Assembly (NCBI RefSeq): GCF_018687715.1
Contig: NC_056758.1
Location: 8,872,501-8,936,500, forward strand
Direction: 5' to 3'
DNA from: Carya illinoinensis
Taxonomy: Eukaryota; Streptophyta; Magnoliopsida; Fagales; Juglandaceae
DNA: 64,000 nt
Below, piece after piece: positions 11,063 through 23,785 of this stretch. Under the pieces are notes generated by a model that worked only from the letters and a program-made list of their open reading frames with translations, searched no databases and was not told the DNA's origin. Made by a program: the position numbers and the translations under genes. Each line of letters starts with the position of its first letter. Position 1 is the stretch's first letter.

Positions 11063-12579
11063 ACCAAATCTATAGGTAAAAGAAGATGATGATGATAGCA
11101 CGAGAAACTAATTTTGGTTTAGAAAATGTAGTTTTAGTACTTGCTAAATTTTCTGCCTATGAGAGTGCCCTAATGGCCTTATCATTTGAATTTCAATTAA
11201 AACATGGTAGGCCATGAAACATTAGTTCGATCAACTAAATTGCATGGACTGGTTATTGAATTTTTGAAATTAAGGGAACATCCAGATTTTAAGGGCTTTT
11301 TTTCTTTTCTAAATGAGAAAATATGTTTCTTACTCCCTAACTAATACTCATACCAAGATTAAATCATTTTCTAATTGGCATCGAATGTCCAGGAACACTG
11401 TCTCGACTAATCCTGTAGGTACATAGGCCTTCAACAGGGAATTTCCCGTAAGTACACATCGGGTAATTCAACGAGAAAATTCTCCAATCCATTGGCCTCT
11501 GGAGATTGTTTGCACCAAAGGAGATTTGAATCTTAGACTTGACTTGGGGGGAGCAGACTCCTTAGACTTGACTTGAGGAGAGCATACTCCCAAGTCCAAA
11601 ACCTTTACTTGAGCCAACCCCTACGGTTTCAAGATTATATCCTTGTTAAAATCCAACCATCAAGATTACACGCCACTCTATTTCTCCGTCTTCATCCACC
11701 TTAATGATTAAAATTGCACAACAAATATAACAATACAATGTAACAGTTAAAGATGGCTAAAAGATGCAATCAACTTTGAAAACACTTGGTTAGTAAAGGG
11801 TGAAAATTTATAAATCTCTCTTTATCTTTAAGACTTGAAGTATTGGGTAAATTGAGGATTTGAGGTAATTTCGGGGTAGTAAAAGTAAAACAAGGATAAA
11901 AGAATCCATTCTCATCCTTTCGGTTATGAATTCCATTCTTCTTTTTTTTCTTCCAACTATAGATTACTTTCATTACTTGTAAAAAAAGATACATAGCATT
12001 CATCCACTCCTATTATTACAAACCATACTAGACATATTAAACATATTTTTCTTTCATTTAAAAGAAAAATAGATAAAAAAAAAAAAAAAACAAGGATAAA
12101 AGCTTCAAGGACCGATCCGTGTATGCTCACGGAGACACTGCACATACATGCACGTTGAGTCATGTTACAGATCACACAAAGTTAATCCACAAATAATTCT
12201 AGATGTTCTAAAATTCTTCACAAGTACAAGAGAATTTTTTTAAATACCCAGATTTCTTCTTCTCTTCAATGCTTCATGTCAGTTGCATGTCAGTTGCAAG
12301 GTTTTTAACGTTTTGGCCAATATTGTAACGTCTGCCTTATTCCTTGAGAATTAATTTAAGAATATGGATTTAAGATTCATCCAATTCACATGTAACCGAT
12401 CATAGATGTTGTTTCCACGTTCACCTCGTATTTACCTTTATCTAGTAGGCAACACTAAATATACAGAATTCTGTAAAATCAACTGTGCCCCCAAATCCTT
12501 TGTTTAATAATATGGCTTTACACGAGAGGGAACCTCAAATTGGCGATATCCATGACTGTTTTTTATAAACAATCAAACA
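11063..12579. other. intergenic sequence
   Basis: No gene is recognised between the aldolase pseudogene and the stop codon of the S28 peptidase gene. Homopolymer runs occur near 12075. The right edge will include the 3' UTR of the minus-strand peptidase gene. Confidence 0.45.
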
Positions 12580-14478
12580 TCACAGAGAATTCCTAGCCAA
12601 GTTTTGGCACTGTGACAGCCACAAGTCTATGTTTTCTGTAATCTGTTGCCTTACTTTGTGAACTGCATCAGGTGAGCTGCACTTCTGGGCGTCGCCTGAG
12701 AAGAAAAATTTACAGCTTCAGGAGTTACCAATCGCAGGAAAGTTGGCAAGGGCATGGATGTTCTTGCACACTATGGCAGAATGTCATGCATAATGGTAAA
12801 ACTTCAGATGCAATTAGCTAGTTAAATTTTTTTGAACTCCATTACGCTAGAGCCTTTGCAATATGAAGGCTTCCAATAGCCCCTAGAATTAAATAAAGGA
12901 TGTGTTGCTTGAGCAGGAATAAAAAGTTTTTTTTCTTTTTTTTATGTCGGGGAACCTCTCCAAGGCAGGGCCTTTCGGACCCACTCCTGCAGAGTAAACC
13001 CTGGTCCCATGCAGGAATAAAAAGTTGCCACAAATATTTTACTCATCAATGGTCAAATAATGATTGGGAAAAGATGAAGTTGTGCTTTCTGCCAGGTTGT
13101 CTAAGGAGTAAACACAGGAAGTATTTCATAGATATAAAGTTATCTACTGATTATTTTAACTCTCTTTTCTGGGCCAACTTTCTAGCACAATATTTCACAG
13201 AAGAGATTAACCTCGTATAAACATTATTCCGCAGAGCAGACTCACTGAAAAGGGTTATAGGTGTACACCAACATGGTTGTATGGGAAGATATTCATCCTA
13301 AAGGTGATTCCGAATATATCTCTCTAGATATGTGTGTGTGTGTAGAACATGTCATATTTTAGTCCATTTGGAAACACATGAATTTGCCAAATGAATTGAA
13401 TTGGAAAATCAAATGGGTATTGCAAACAAGACAGCTTATAAAAGTTATGCATACCTTCAAGGCTTAAAGGAGCTTGAGGACATCCTCGCATATCAGTCCC
13501 ATGGCCACAGTTATGACAAGAAATGACGTATGAAGGCACTTGAAAGTTCAGAGAAAGAAAAATTTTGTAAAAGAGTAAATCAATAACCACAATAGAAGAA
13601 AAGACATAAACTGGCTTCACATAATTCTTTTGTGTAGCAATGGGCAACAAAAAGACACCTGAAATTTATAAAACCTTACACATGGTTCATAATGACTTAT
13701 AGCAAGAAGGCCATGTAAACAACTTCCACTGTAAGTTTAGTCAGAACATGAAGATCAATCTATGGTAACGCCTATGGCAGACCACATTGATTACCATTTA
13801 GATCTTTATACTCATCCTTTTTTTAATAAGTAAATCCTTATACTCATACTTAACAAGAATTGGCTCAATTTGGTCTTGGTGCAGGGAATTTTGACATCTA
13901 AGGACTCTAACTCACTGTTATTCAAAGATAGGGAAATTATATAGTTCAGATCAAGTAACTAGAAACTCACTATCTGTTGATGAAATCTGTTTGGACGCAT
14001 GACGCCAAGGATCTTGTGAGCCATTTGCAAAAACTATTTTTGAGCCTGCATTTTGAATTTTCTTGAGAAGGCATGAATAATGACCGAATATTTTATAACA
14101 AATTTCATCACAGCAAGTCAGCAAATACATGCACATAATAGCATCCAGGAAACACATACTTTCAGCCATAATACACAAAAATCAATTCTCTCCTGTGAAA
14201 TAAACTAATTTCTCTTAAGCACATTCATAAAAATATTAAACCTCCCTCATTTATGATTTAACTTACTACAAAACTTTATCACTTAGTGCCCACAGCCTTC
14301 AAGTTTCATGCGATATAAGCTTCTAAGCGTCATGTGCTGAAAGAAAAATTCCCCAAAGCGGTGGAATGATACTGTAAAACCAACCTTAAAGCAGCTATTA
14401 ATCACTATGAGATGAAGCATAGAATAATATATATTACTTCAAATATTTCAATGCACACGCAGGAGTGGGCATGACAGC

Positions 14479-14511
<33 letters not shown>

Positions 14512-17500
14512 GTGTTCATAAAGTTCTTATTCATAGCTGAAAATAACTAAAGCAAAATAAGTTGTTTTTTAAACTAGAAAACAGAGAACACTACCTAATA
14601 TGGGAAAGTCTTAAATGGATAAATGTGTCTCAATACACTTGTATGATAAGAGACGAACATTACCATTTATAAATGGAAAATGATAGAATGACTCCCAAAT
14701 ATGCCTACCCAATGTGCCCACTCATATATTTTTATTTTATTTGTTTATTTTTTCTTAATGGTTAAGAAAGAGACTATTAGTGAATTTATATTTTTTTAAT
14801 GGTTAAGTATGTTTAAAAAATGCTTAAAAGAAAAAGAAAAGAAAAACAAAAAAACTCATTTGCACTAGCGTGCATATTTGGGGTGCACATTTGGATTGCA
14901 CCCTAGCATTGTCCTTTATAAATTCCCATTAATGGTATACTCTAGTGCATTTATTCCTCTGAGTTAAAATAAATATATGGAAATGTCTTATCAATAAAAT
15001 TTCCACGTATCCAAGATTTGGGCAAAGGTAGCAATTCATATATAATTTCTTTGGTTTACCTTTTGTGACAAATGATTCCACAAACAAAGGAATTGTACAG
15101 TATAATATAACATTAAAACATTACAGCCTTCTATTAAATGTTGTTTTTGAAAGGAATCAATATAAAAAAAAAAACAAAAAAAAAAAAACATTTCAATCCA
15201 ATTATAATTAAAAAAGAAGATTTTTTTTTTTTTTAATCCAACTCGATTATAAGTCAATCCAAATGTAGTAGTATGAGAATGAAAATAAGTATTCTGATTT
15301 CATCACAGTAAAGAATCAAAGAATTTATCATAGGATAATTTAACATAGACTTTTCATGTACTCAAATAGGACTTAATGGATGAAAATGGTAGACTTCTTA
15401 TTTGATCCATGCAGTAATAAAATTAAATGCGTAACAATCTCGTTCTTATAACTGTTTAATATGAATGAGAAAAAAATAATGAAAAATGAACAGGTTATAT
15501 TATTTGAGATTTCAGGCCTCGGAACGTACCATTTTCACATAAAGAGAGGCACTTCCACATCATCAAGATATATGGAGAAAGAAAGATACAGAAAACAGAG
15601 TAAGTTCATTGTTTGTACCAGCTATTTTTGTGCCTCCATAGTAAATATTTGTTGCAGTAACATCAGGATAGATTCCCTCTCCGAAGACATTTTTGCAAAG
15701 GTCCAGATGGTAACTGCCGCATATGAGCAACCAATTTGTATTCTCAGATGTGCATAATAGAGCACACAACATACAACATCAACCAGAAGTTTTGAACGTT
15801 TAACAAGCAAGCAATTGACAAAATTGCAGTGGTAAAATATGTTTGTTCTTTCTATGATCTGCTAATAAAGGGCATGTAAAAAGTGAATAAAAGAAAATGG
15901 GCACAATAAACATAACATAGTGATGAGACATGCCTTGTGTCAACCTTTTTGGAGCGAACGCTATCATTTAATGGTGCAACCTGAAAATATGCAACTTCAG
16001 TACAAACTTGGAACCACCACAAGCGGTCACCACTGTCTTGAGTAAGAGCAGTGTTTTTCAAGTGTTTCTGATTATATGTCTGAACGCCAACACCAAAACC
16101 TCCAAGAAAATACTCTTTCACATATTTCGCATATGCTTCCTGCATAAATAATATTTTCCAATTAGAAGTATAAGAAAATTTATAAAAATATATATAATCT
16201 GGATGAAACCTAAGCCAAACAATATCACCAGCCAGTGCCAACAGAGAAAAGAACAGAAATGATAAAAAAAACAAGAACAGAACAGAAACAATAACAATGA
16301 TCGAATGTAACATGCGGCAAAGCAAAATACATATTGCTCATTTATTTATTGAATTAACCTTACTGATAGCAAGAAAGAGGAGCATACCACCAAATTGTCT
16401 CCAGCCTTCTTTGCTTGAACAAGAGGGGAGCATAGTTCATCGGGGTTTCCATATTGGAACTGTGAAATATAAAACATACAAAAATCATTAATGTTTGAAA
16501 ATTGAAAATGCAAAATTTCTGGAAAAGAAACCACACCTACCGCCATAACAGCAGCATCTGCCAGAAAATAGAAGAAATCGCCATCATTCTCAAGCTGCAT
16601 AAACAGTGTAAAGGTCAACATGCAAGAAGAAGAGTACAGAAGAAAATTCTTCCCAGTCCGCATTCAACAATTTAATAGTGTTTTGAGGTACATCATGGCT
16701 AAGTATTATAGGGAAAGAGTTGAACCTCAGCTGCGCCAAACAATGTCTTGACTGTTTTTCCTTCTGTTGCAAGTCTCTGTTCAACAAGTTGATTGGTTTC
16801 TTGCAATGCAGCTTTACATTCCGCACCAGCTGAATCACCAACCTGCATTTAGAACATAATACCAAAAGGTTTTACCTCACACGAAATAAGAACAATTTTG
16901 CAAGAAAGGCAGCATTCGTAAACAAAACTTATGTTGGAGGAGAGGGGGGGGGGGGGGGGGGGGGGGGGGTATTTTACTAACAAAAACATTAGCCCAGGAA
17001 AGAAAAACAATTACCAATCAAAGTTGTTGATGTGAACATAGTTTAAAAAGAAAAAGGAACCAATAAACCAATATTATCTTTACCTGCTGGTCAAATTCAG
17101 TGAAGTTATAAACAGCAAGAACAACTGCAGAACTTGCAAGACTTCCACATGTTAAATGAGGAAACTTAAGACGGAACCATGCACTAAGAGCTCCCGAGTA
17201 AGAAACACCAAAAACAAACCAGGGATTTTCAACATTTGATCTATTGAGCTTCAAATTTAGTGACTCCTGCACAAATAAGTGGATATTAGTAAGGCCACAG
17301 ATGATTTACACTAAAGAATGTAGATGACAAAAGCGAGGACTAACAGCTTGGCAAGACCCGATGAGATTAAACATCCAAGGTCCATTAGACAATAGGCTTT
17401 ACAAAATTTGAGCCAAGAATTTAACTCTCCTTCAAAGAAGTTTCCTTACATAATCCTTTACGTTTCCAATGACTAGAACATGGTTCCACGATCGATCGTC

Positions 17501-18391
17501 GGGAAGATAAACATCTAGGTGTCTGCAACTCAGACTTGGACACCAACTAGCCAAAAGCTTAAATTTGAGCCCAGAGATGTTATATCTCCTTACGTTTATT
17601 CTTCATGACCGGCAACCAATTAATTTCTAGGTGAAAGACTGTCGACTGAAATACTTGTTGAATAAAAAGAAAACTTGCCTGATAATATTGGCGAAAAACA
17701 GCCAAATCGTAGAGCGCCTGCTTAGATGACAGATACCGCAAGTTTTCCGTCTTCAGTGAATTGAAGGGGGAACTTTTGCCATAGTAGCGATGCTCAAGAG
17801 AAACCACGGCTGCCCCAAACTTCTTTGCTAAAACCTATTAGACGTTGCAAAGGTTAAACTTTTGCTTCTAAGTATCATATAGACCTAAATCCTAAACCAT
17901 ACAATTCGATTTAACACACACACTCTCTCTCTCACGCGCGCACACACATACACACAACCACAAATTTAGGTTACAAATTAAAAACTTACACTGATATAGT
18001 CGTTGGCTATCCCATTGCATGAAGATTCACCACAAATTTTTAAAAAAATAGGTCCATCTGGAAGCCGGAATTGGTCAAGGAATTCATAGTACCGTTGCTG
18101 AAACCGGCGGTGATCCTGCAAATACAGAGTATTAATCAAATTCCAAGCACAATCTGCGCTTTAATTCGAATAATATATATCAACAAGTTCGATAGAGAGA
18201 GTTACAAAGGGAGAGAAGTGGTCGAGTGTCTGAGAGAACCAGAGCTCCTTATCGGTCAAGTAATTACTGCTTTGAGACAAGCGGTTCAGCATAATTCGAG
18301 ACGAAACAAAGGCATGGTTCTGATAAGAAAAGGTCGATAGCACCAGCAAAAACAAGACCCAGATCACCGTATTCGTCGAGAACAGCCTCAT
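12580..18391 (-). CDS. S28-family serine peptidase, EDA2-like
   Basis: Twelve coding exons on the minus strand join into an open frame of 489 residues: 18391-18206, 18115-17990, 17834-17679, 17266-17084, 16842-16726, 16594-16541, 16459-16388, 16139-15934, 15713-15619, 14045-13971, 13538-13455 and 12695-12580. The first ATG in the window frame lies 48 bases upstream; the internal Met was chosen because it directly precedes a clear signal peptide (hydrophobic core [13 protein letters not shown]). The catalytic Ser is Ser178 in [11 protein letters not shown], the Asp is Asp410 in [11 protein letters not shown], and the His is probably His436 in CHNCGHGTD. These match S28 serine carboxypeptidases (prolyl carboxypeptidase/TSSP-like), which cleave after proline and are secreted or vacuolar. 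The Arabidopsis relative EDA2 was named for embryo-sac arrest. Introns 3 and 8 begin with GC instead of GT. All catalytic residues are intact, so the gene looks functional. Confidence 0.93.
16944..16969. repeat. poly(G) run of 26 in an intron
   Basis: An uninterrupted run of G (C on the coding strand) sits in intron 4 of the S28 peptidase gene, about 115 bp from the next exon. Such runs are unusual in AT-rich plant introns and can form G-quadruplexes on one strand. The exact length is prone to sequencing error. Confidence 0.9.
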
Positions 18392-19760
18392 CGTCGGTCG
18401 TTCCAAGTTTCTCCTCTGTGTTCTTTCAAATAAATACAAACTACGGTTGGTATGCGGAATGAGAATGGGAATGCCCAGGGATAGGAATCTGTCATCTAAT
18501 TGGGTGGGAGGAAATTTCTTATTTATAGTTATCTATAAATGTAATAACTATAAATAAAACAATTTTATTTTGCTTAGATTTCAATGAGAAGCCAAAACAC
18601 AAAAATTAAAACAATTTTATAAAAATAAAAATTCATTAAAAAATTTTCTTTATCTAACCTATCAATCTTTTTTTTTTTTCTTTTTCTTTTTTAAATGGCT
18701 ATTCCTCTCATTTTGAGAGGTATAAGTTTATAACCCATCATAAAAACTTAACCCAAACTATGAGATAACTATTCCATGCCAAGGTTTTATTCCAAAGACC
18801 AAATACAAAACAGATATTTATTGCAGGAAAAGCAATAACTGTTTCTTTTCATTTTATTTATTTATATATACTAGTTACACAGATTCATAACTGATAAGTA
18901 CAGGTGCAAAGACAAGTACTAAATTCAAATACAAAGATGAAACTTTGAGTAACATACGAGGATAGCATTTAACCTGGTAGCCTAATTTTGTAATTACAAA
19001 AAAATTACTTATTTATGATCAGTTATTTTTAATGAAATGTCTATTTCTAGTTAAAATATGTTTGTTATCATTGTAAATAGTCATTTTTATTATAAAAAAT
19101 TGATCACAAATACTTATTTTTCTCATAATATATATATAACGATGTTGTTCTTGGAGTTTAATCTTCATCTCGAGTTTGGTCTTCACCATGCTGTTGAGTA
19201 GATGATGAGGACTGAGTTATATATGCCCAGGGTTTTGCTTGGTTGATAAGGGAAGTTTCCCCGTAGCCCAAAAGGAGGGAAAAAAGAAATTTTCAAGTTT
19301 CCCGTCGTTTTCTTTCCACCGAATAAATTGGATTTCTCAAAAGTTACTTGATCACTAATCAGACATTTATTTTTTAATTAGAAATGCTAAATGTATTTAG
19401 AAAAAATTTATAAAATACTTACTTTTTTATGTGTAAGTTATTGATATGTTGAAAGGAAAATACTAAATGTACTTAAGAAAATTTATAAAAAAATTTACTT
19501 CTCCACATGTCATTTATTAATATGTTAAAAATTATGAAATTTAAAATTTAAAATTAAAATTTCAAATAAAACTAGCAAAATGAATTTGATAACTAAAAGT
19601 GTAAGTAAAAATATAAGTATATATAGTATTACTTGTGCTGAAAATTATAAAATTTGAAATAGTAATACTATATATATTTATAATTTTTTGTAAGTATAAT
19701 AAGAATGATAAGCATAATAAAAATGATAAGTACAATAAGTATGATAAGTGTAATACTTAT
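18392..19760. other. 5' flank of S28 gene and AT-rich intergenic DNA
   Basis: The first few hundred bases are the probable minus-strand promoter of the peptidase gene. At about 19383-19540 two similar blocks of roughly 80 bp occur in tandem (each with ctaaatgta-ttagaaaa and atttataaaa). An inverted relative of them (cttaagtacaattagcatt) lies beyond the following LTR, near 20355. This suggests an older inverted-repeat element split by the LTR insertion. No gene is seen. Confidence 0.45.
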
Positions 19761-20314
19761 TGTTGGAGGGATTTTTGCCCGGAGCCTAAAGCCTAGGAGT
19801 ACGGGCTCGAACGAGGGGAGCCCAGGTCACCAGGGAAAATCTTGGCCCAAGGGAGTCCTTGGGCCCCAAGAGAAATGAATAAAGGATGCGCAGGTCTCTG
19901 TCGTAACCCGAAAGGGGTAAGAAAAGCCCAACCAAAGAACATGCCTCTTTAACAACAAGCAAAAATAAGAAGAGCAACCCAACGTAATGCACCTACAATA
20001 GCTAGACGGGACAAAGGTCACACCACATTAATTGCTCATGACTGAGAAAATAATAGTAGACACACCACCCCCGTTGGTAGGGCTTGGGCCTCTAATCCCA
20101 AATATAGGTATAAAAATGACTCGAAGATATTGAAATAGAGGTTACTTTGGATGCTCTTACCATAGCTTTCTTCTTAGAGAATATCACTAACTTAGGTATT
20201 GGAAGGTCCACTGGCCCACATCCCTGAGGCTTTTTTTATGTTTTCAAACACCAAGTTCAAAGACCTAAGCTATTGAGGGCCTGGCCCAAGAATATACGAA
20301 ATATAACATCAACA
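19761..20314. mobile_element. putative solo LTR
   Basis: A 554-bp block of distinctly higher GC than its surroundings starts with TGTTG and ends with CAACA, a perfect 5-bp inverted terminus of TG...CA type. A TATA-like motif (ggtataaaaatg, about 20106) lies inside, as in an LTR promoter. The flanking pentamers, cttat and tgtat, match at only three of five positions, so the target duplication is weak. No second LTR, primer-binding site or domain is nearby. A solo LTR formed by LTR-LTR recombination is the best fit. Confidence 0.55.
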
Positions 20315-22083
20315 TGTATAATAATTATAATACGGATAATACTAATATTAATAAAATTTTTCTTAAGTACAATTAGCATTTTTCAATTTTTCAATTTAAA
20401 ACTTGAATCTGAAAAAAATAAATAATATAATACATCTGGTAAGTTTTTTGTAAATAAAAATATAAATTCATATATCACTCCTCAATTTCATACGACAGTA
20501 TGCAACTTAGAAGACTCGTAGGAGTTCATCTGTTAATGACTTAACAAAAAACAAAAAAGAAAAAGAATTCACATTTTGATATGGAATTGGACAGTCCGTT
20601 TAGTTTTGAATAATAATCTTCAAACCATTTATATTTATAGAAAAAATTATATCCATAAATTAATGTGGAGGAAAAAAATTTTGCTAGTCTCCACCGTCGT
20701 TTCGAAAAGAAAACTACTATAATTATAAAATAGTCAAAAAAAAAAAAAAATGATAGTTACACTCGTGAGTGCATAAATTCAGTGTAATTATTTTAAAAAA
20801 AATAAATACAAAATTCACATGGTAAAAAATTAATTTTTTAAGAATTAACTTTATATCTTTTTGAAACGACTGTATAACATTTACGTATTCCACGACTATA
20901 TATAACATTGTTACACAAAATAATACCACACAGAGTCCACGAACTGACGTATCTCATCAGTTTTTGTTCTTTTATTTATTTATTGTTTTTTACTTTTCAT
21001 TACCCTGCATCCCGAGTCCCCCTCTCCCTCTCCCCTTCCACCCCCCCTCTCTTTTCTCTCTCCATTTTCTAGCAGAAGCAGCAAGGCCAAGAAGAACAGG
21101 GCAAAATCATCGCCATCCTCAAACTTTGGCATAACACTGTACTTACAATCACAAGAAAAAAGAACAGCTTTATTTCGAGTAGGAACAGAGAAAAGATTAA
21201 AGCTTTTGGTTTGTGGCATTGTGCTGCTCCTCTTGGCCGTGGGCAAAGGTGAAGCCCCTCATCTTCGCCGCCAAGAAGGGAAGCGAAGCGTGAGGGAACC
21301 GGTGAGAGTTATATTTTTGCTCGTTTTGCAGACATTTGAGTATAATTTTTTATGCTGGGAATAATTTTAGATAATTTTTCATCTTGGTCTTGTTGGTTGC
21401 ACACTCCGAAAATAATATTTCAGCTTGCTCTCGTTGGTTGCAGACACTGGTCTAAATTACCATAGTATAATTTGATCTTACAATATATCCCAGTGTATAC
21501 TGATAATCAACAATAACTTCTGGGTTTTGCATATAGAAATTTCAGGAAGCACACCAAATGTCAATAGCAGCACACCAAATGACTTGAAAGAAGCACACGA
21601 AAGGGCATGAAGAAGCCCAAATGAACAGACAAATACACTAGGAACGGGACGACGAAGCTCAAACAACGGGCTGGGATAGTTCTGGAACAGACTCATGTAA
21701 CGTGTCCCCATCACACGGAGAGTATAAGAAACATTTTAAGTCTGATAATCTTTACTTCTATTCCTGTTTGTAAGGTTGTGTCCTCGGTGTCACAGGATGA
21801 AATCTATCGTCATTTTCATGTACTATTGCAAAGCAAAATGAAGAAAACCTGGAAATTAGGTGACTTTCTCATTGTTAGCTTCATCAACAAGTGTTGTGAG
21901 CATAGCAAGAAATCTCACGATGAGAAAAGTACAATATCATGTTGTAGTTGTACAGTAATGGGTTTTGCAAATATTTAGTGCTTTACAAAACTTCCAAAGC
22001 ACTTTCAAAGATGACCAGGTCATTCACTGGAATGTTTTATAATCTTTGGCATTTCAATGTAAGTTATGAATGCTGTTGAACTG
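20315..22083. other. intergenic, no recognised gene
   Basis: AT-rich sequence to about 20950, then a CT-rich tract (20985-21070) and moderately GC-rich DNA to about 21310. Around 21550-21590 the phrase agcacaccaaatg occurs twice within 40 bp. Several frames of 60-90 residues exist on both strands, but I recognise no domain in any. This may include the 3' UTR of the minus-strand B-box gene if its tentative last exon (22084-22119) is correct. Confidence 0.35.
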
Positions 22084-22846
22084 CTATTTCCTGCGCCTTG
22101 GAGAAAAGACATCCACCCACTAGAAAGAGGACAGGGAGAAGTTCCACACAACTCAGCTCTCTCTTCAGGCATGAATGTAAGATAATGAATGAACCGTGCT
22201 TCTGGATTTGTTATCATTGATCCTAAGAACAACAAATTCCTGTTTTTTAAACTTCTGGTATGCATCACAAATCAACTTTACATGCTTAAACAGAAGACAT
22301 GCCTTGAAGTTCTATGCTAATCTTGTTAAGATGTGTTTGGATGTTCCAGCCATCATAAAAGAATTGCACGAAGTTACAGTTAAATTCTGACATTGGTCCC
22401 AACTTTTATTTAAATTTGGGCAATATACCGTGTATCTTAGAGATATTTATCATATACCTTCCTGTAAGCAAGCAGTAGATATCAAATTTCTTTTTCTTTA
22501 TTTTTTCTCCTTATAAGCAGCTCTACCATATACCAATAATACTGATGTGATGCGTCCATTCTAAGTATGAATCTTAAAAAACCGTTAGCCTTCAAGCTAC
22601 ATTCAACTCCATGAATAGGGAAAATCTATATGATTCAAAATCCATTACATTCTTCTGTATTATTCAATAATTGTCAGTATTGCTTTGTTTCCTCTAGTTT
22701 AGACAGTTATGCAAATGGACTCTATCCATGACATAGAAGCCTAACATCTCTAGCTCCAGCCTGCTTTCTATTTTCAAAACCAAATAGGGTCGAATAAAAA
22801 ATCCTTACCCAACAGTGCAGTTTATGCGATATAAATATATATGGCT

Positions 22847-23671
22847 AGAGGAGAGTTCGGTCTGGTTCGGTCCTAGGAGGTTTTGTGGACCGGACTAGAC
22901 CAATTCGGTCTAGGGTTTTCCCATCTTGGATTGGGCCGGTCTAGTCCCATTCGGGATAGTCCGGTCCGGTCGGTCTAATCGATCCAACCTTCTTCTTTAT
23001 TTTATTTTTTAAAATCAATTGATAAAAAAAAATTTATTGAAAATACTAAATTAAAATTAAGTGACTTATTAAATGATCACTTAATGAAAATTTTATAATA
23101 AATTGTACAATTATTAATATATACTAGTATTATATATTATAGTTATACATTAAAAAATATAATAATACATTGATCTAAATATATATAGCTATAGACTTTA
23201 CCAATACTATAACTAATAACTATACTATGTTAGTGATAAATTGGTAATACTATATTAAATAACACTCTATGTAGTTGTAGTGATTTAATACTAACATATT
23301 AAGTTAACTATACTAATACTATTATAAATTTATACATATACTATAATTATACTATAACCCTTATAATATGTTAATATATTGATATATATATATTAGTACT
23401 ATATATTATAGTTATACATTAAAGAATATAATACTCATGTAATATTGTGATATATTAATAATTAATTATATACAATTATTTATATAAATAATAATATATA
23501 TTTTTTATTTTTCATTCGATCCGGTCCAGGGTGAAAATCCCTTGGACCGGACTTAATGAATTTGGTCCTATATAATTTGGACCGAACCGGACCAGATCAA
23601 TTCGGTCCGGTTCAGTCCAAAATGGTCGGTCCGGTCGGTTTCTCTTCTTCGGACTGGCCGAATCTCTCTGC
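22847..23671. mobile_element. second hAT-type non-autonomous element
   Basis: The insertion is flanked on both sides by tatatatggct (left copy ending 22846, right copy 23672-23682). This is an 11-bp identity that contains an exact 8-bp hAT-type duplication, atatggct. The ends are an imperfect inverted repeat: agaggagagttcgg on the left and, as the complement of the right end, gcagagagattcgg. As in the element at 3578-4434, both arms are packed with ggtccgg/ccggacc blocks and the core is AT-rich with atactaa-type repeats. There is no transposase. It lies just downstream of B-box exon 4, inside the last intron if the tentative terminal exon is right. Confidence 0.75.
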
Positions 23672-23785
23672 TATATATGGCTCGTTTAAATTGCATCCAT
23701 TCGATTTGTTTGGGAGGTGAAAAGGTGCCTTTAGTAAATTGAGATCTATATTTATACAAATAGAAGTAGCAGAAGATGTACTCAC

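Noticed and set aside
20980..21714. Possible minus-strand genes (88 and 78 residues)
   Set aside because: Low-complexity CT-rich origin for the first, no recognisable domain for the second, no convincing splice structure.
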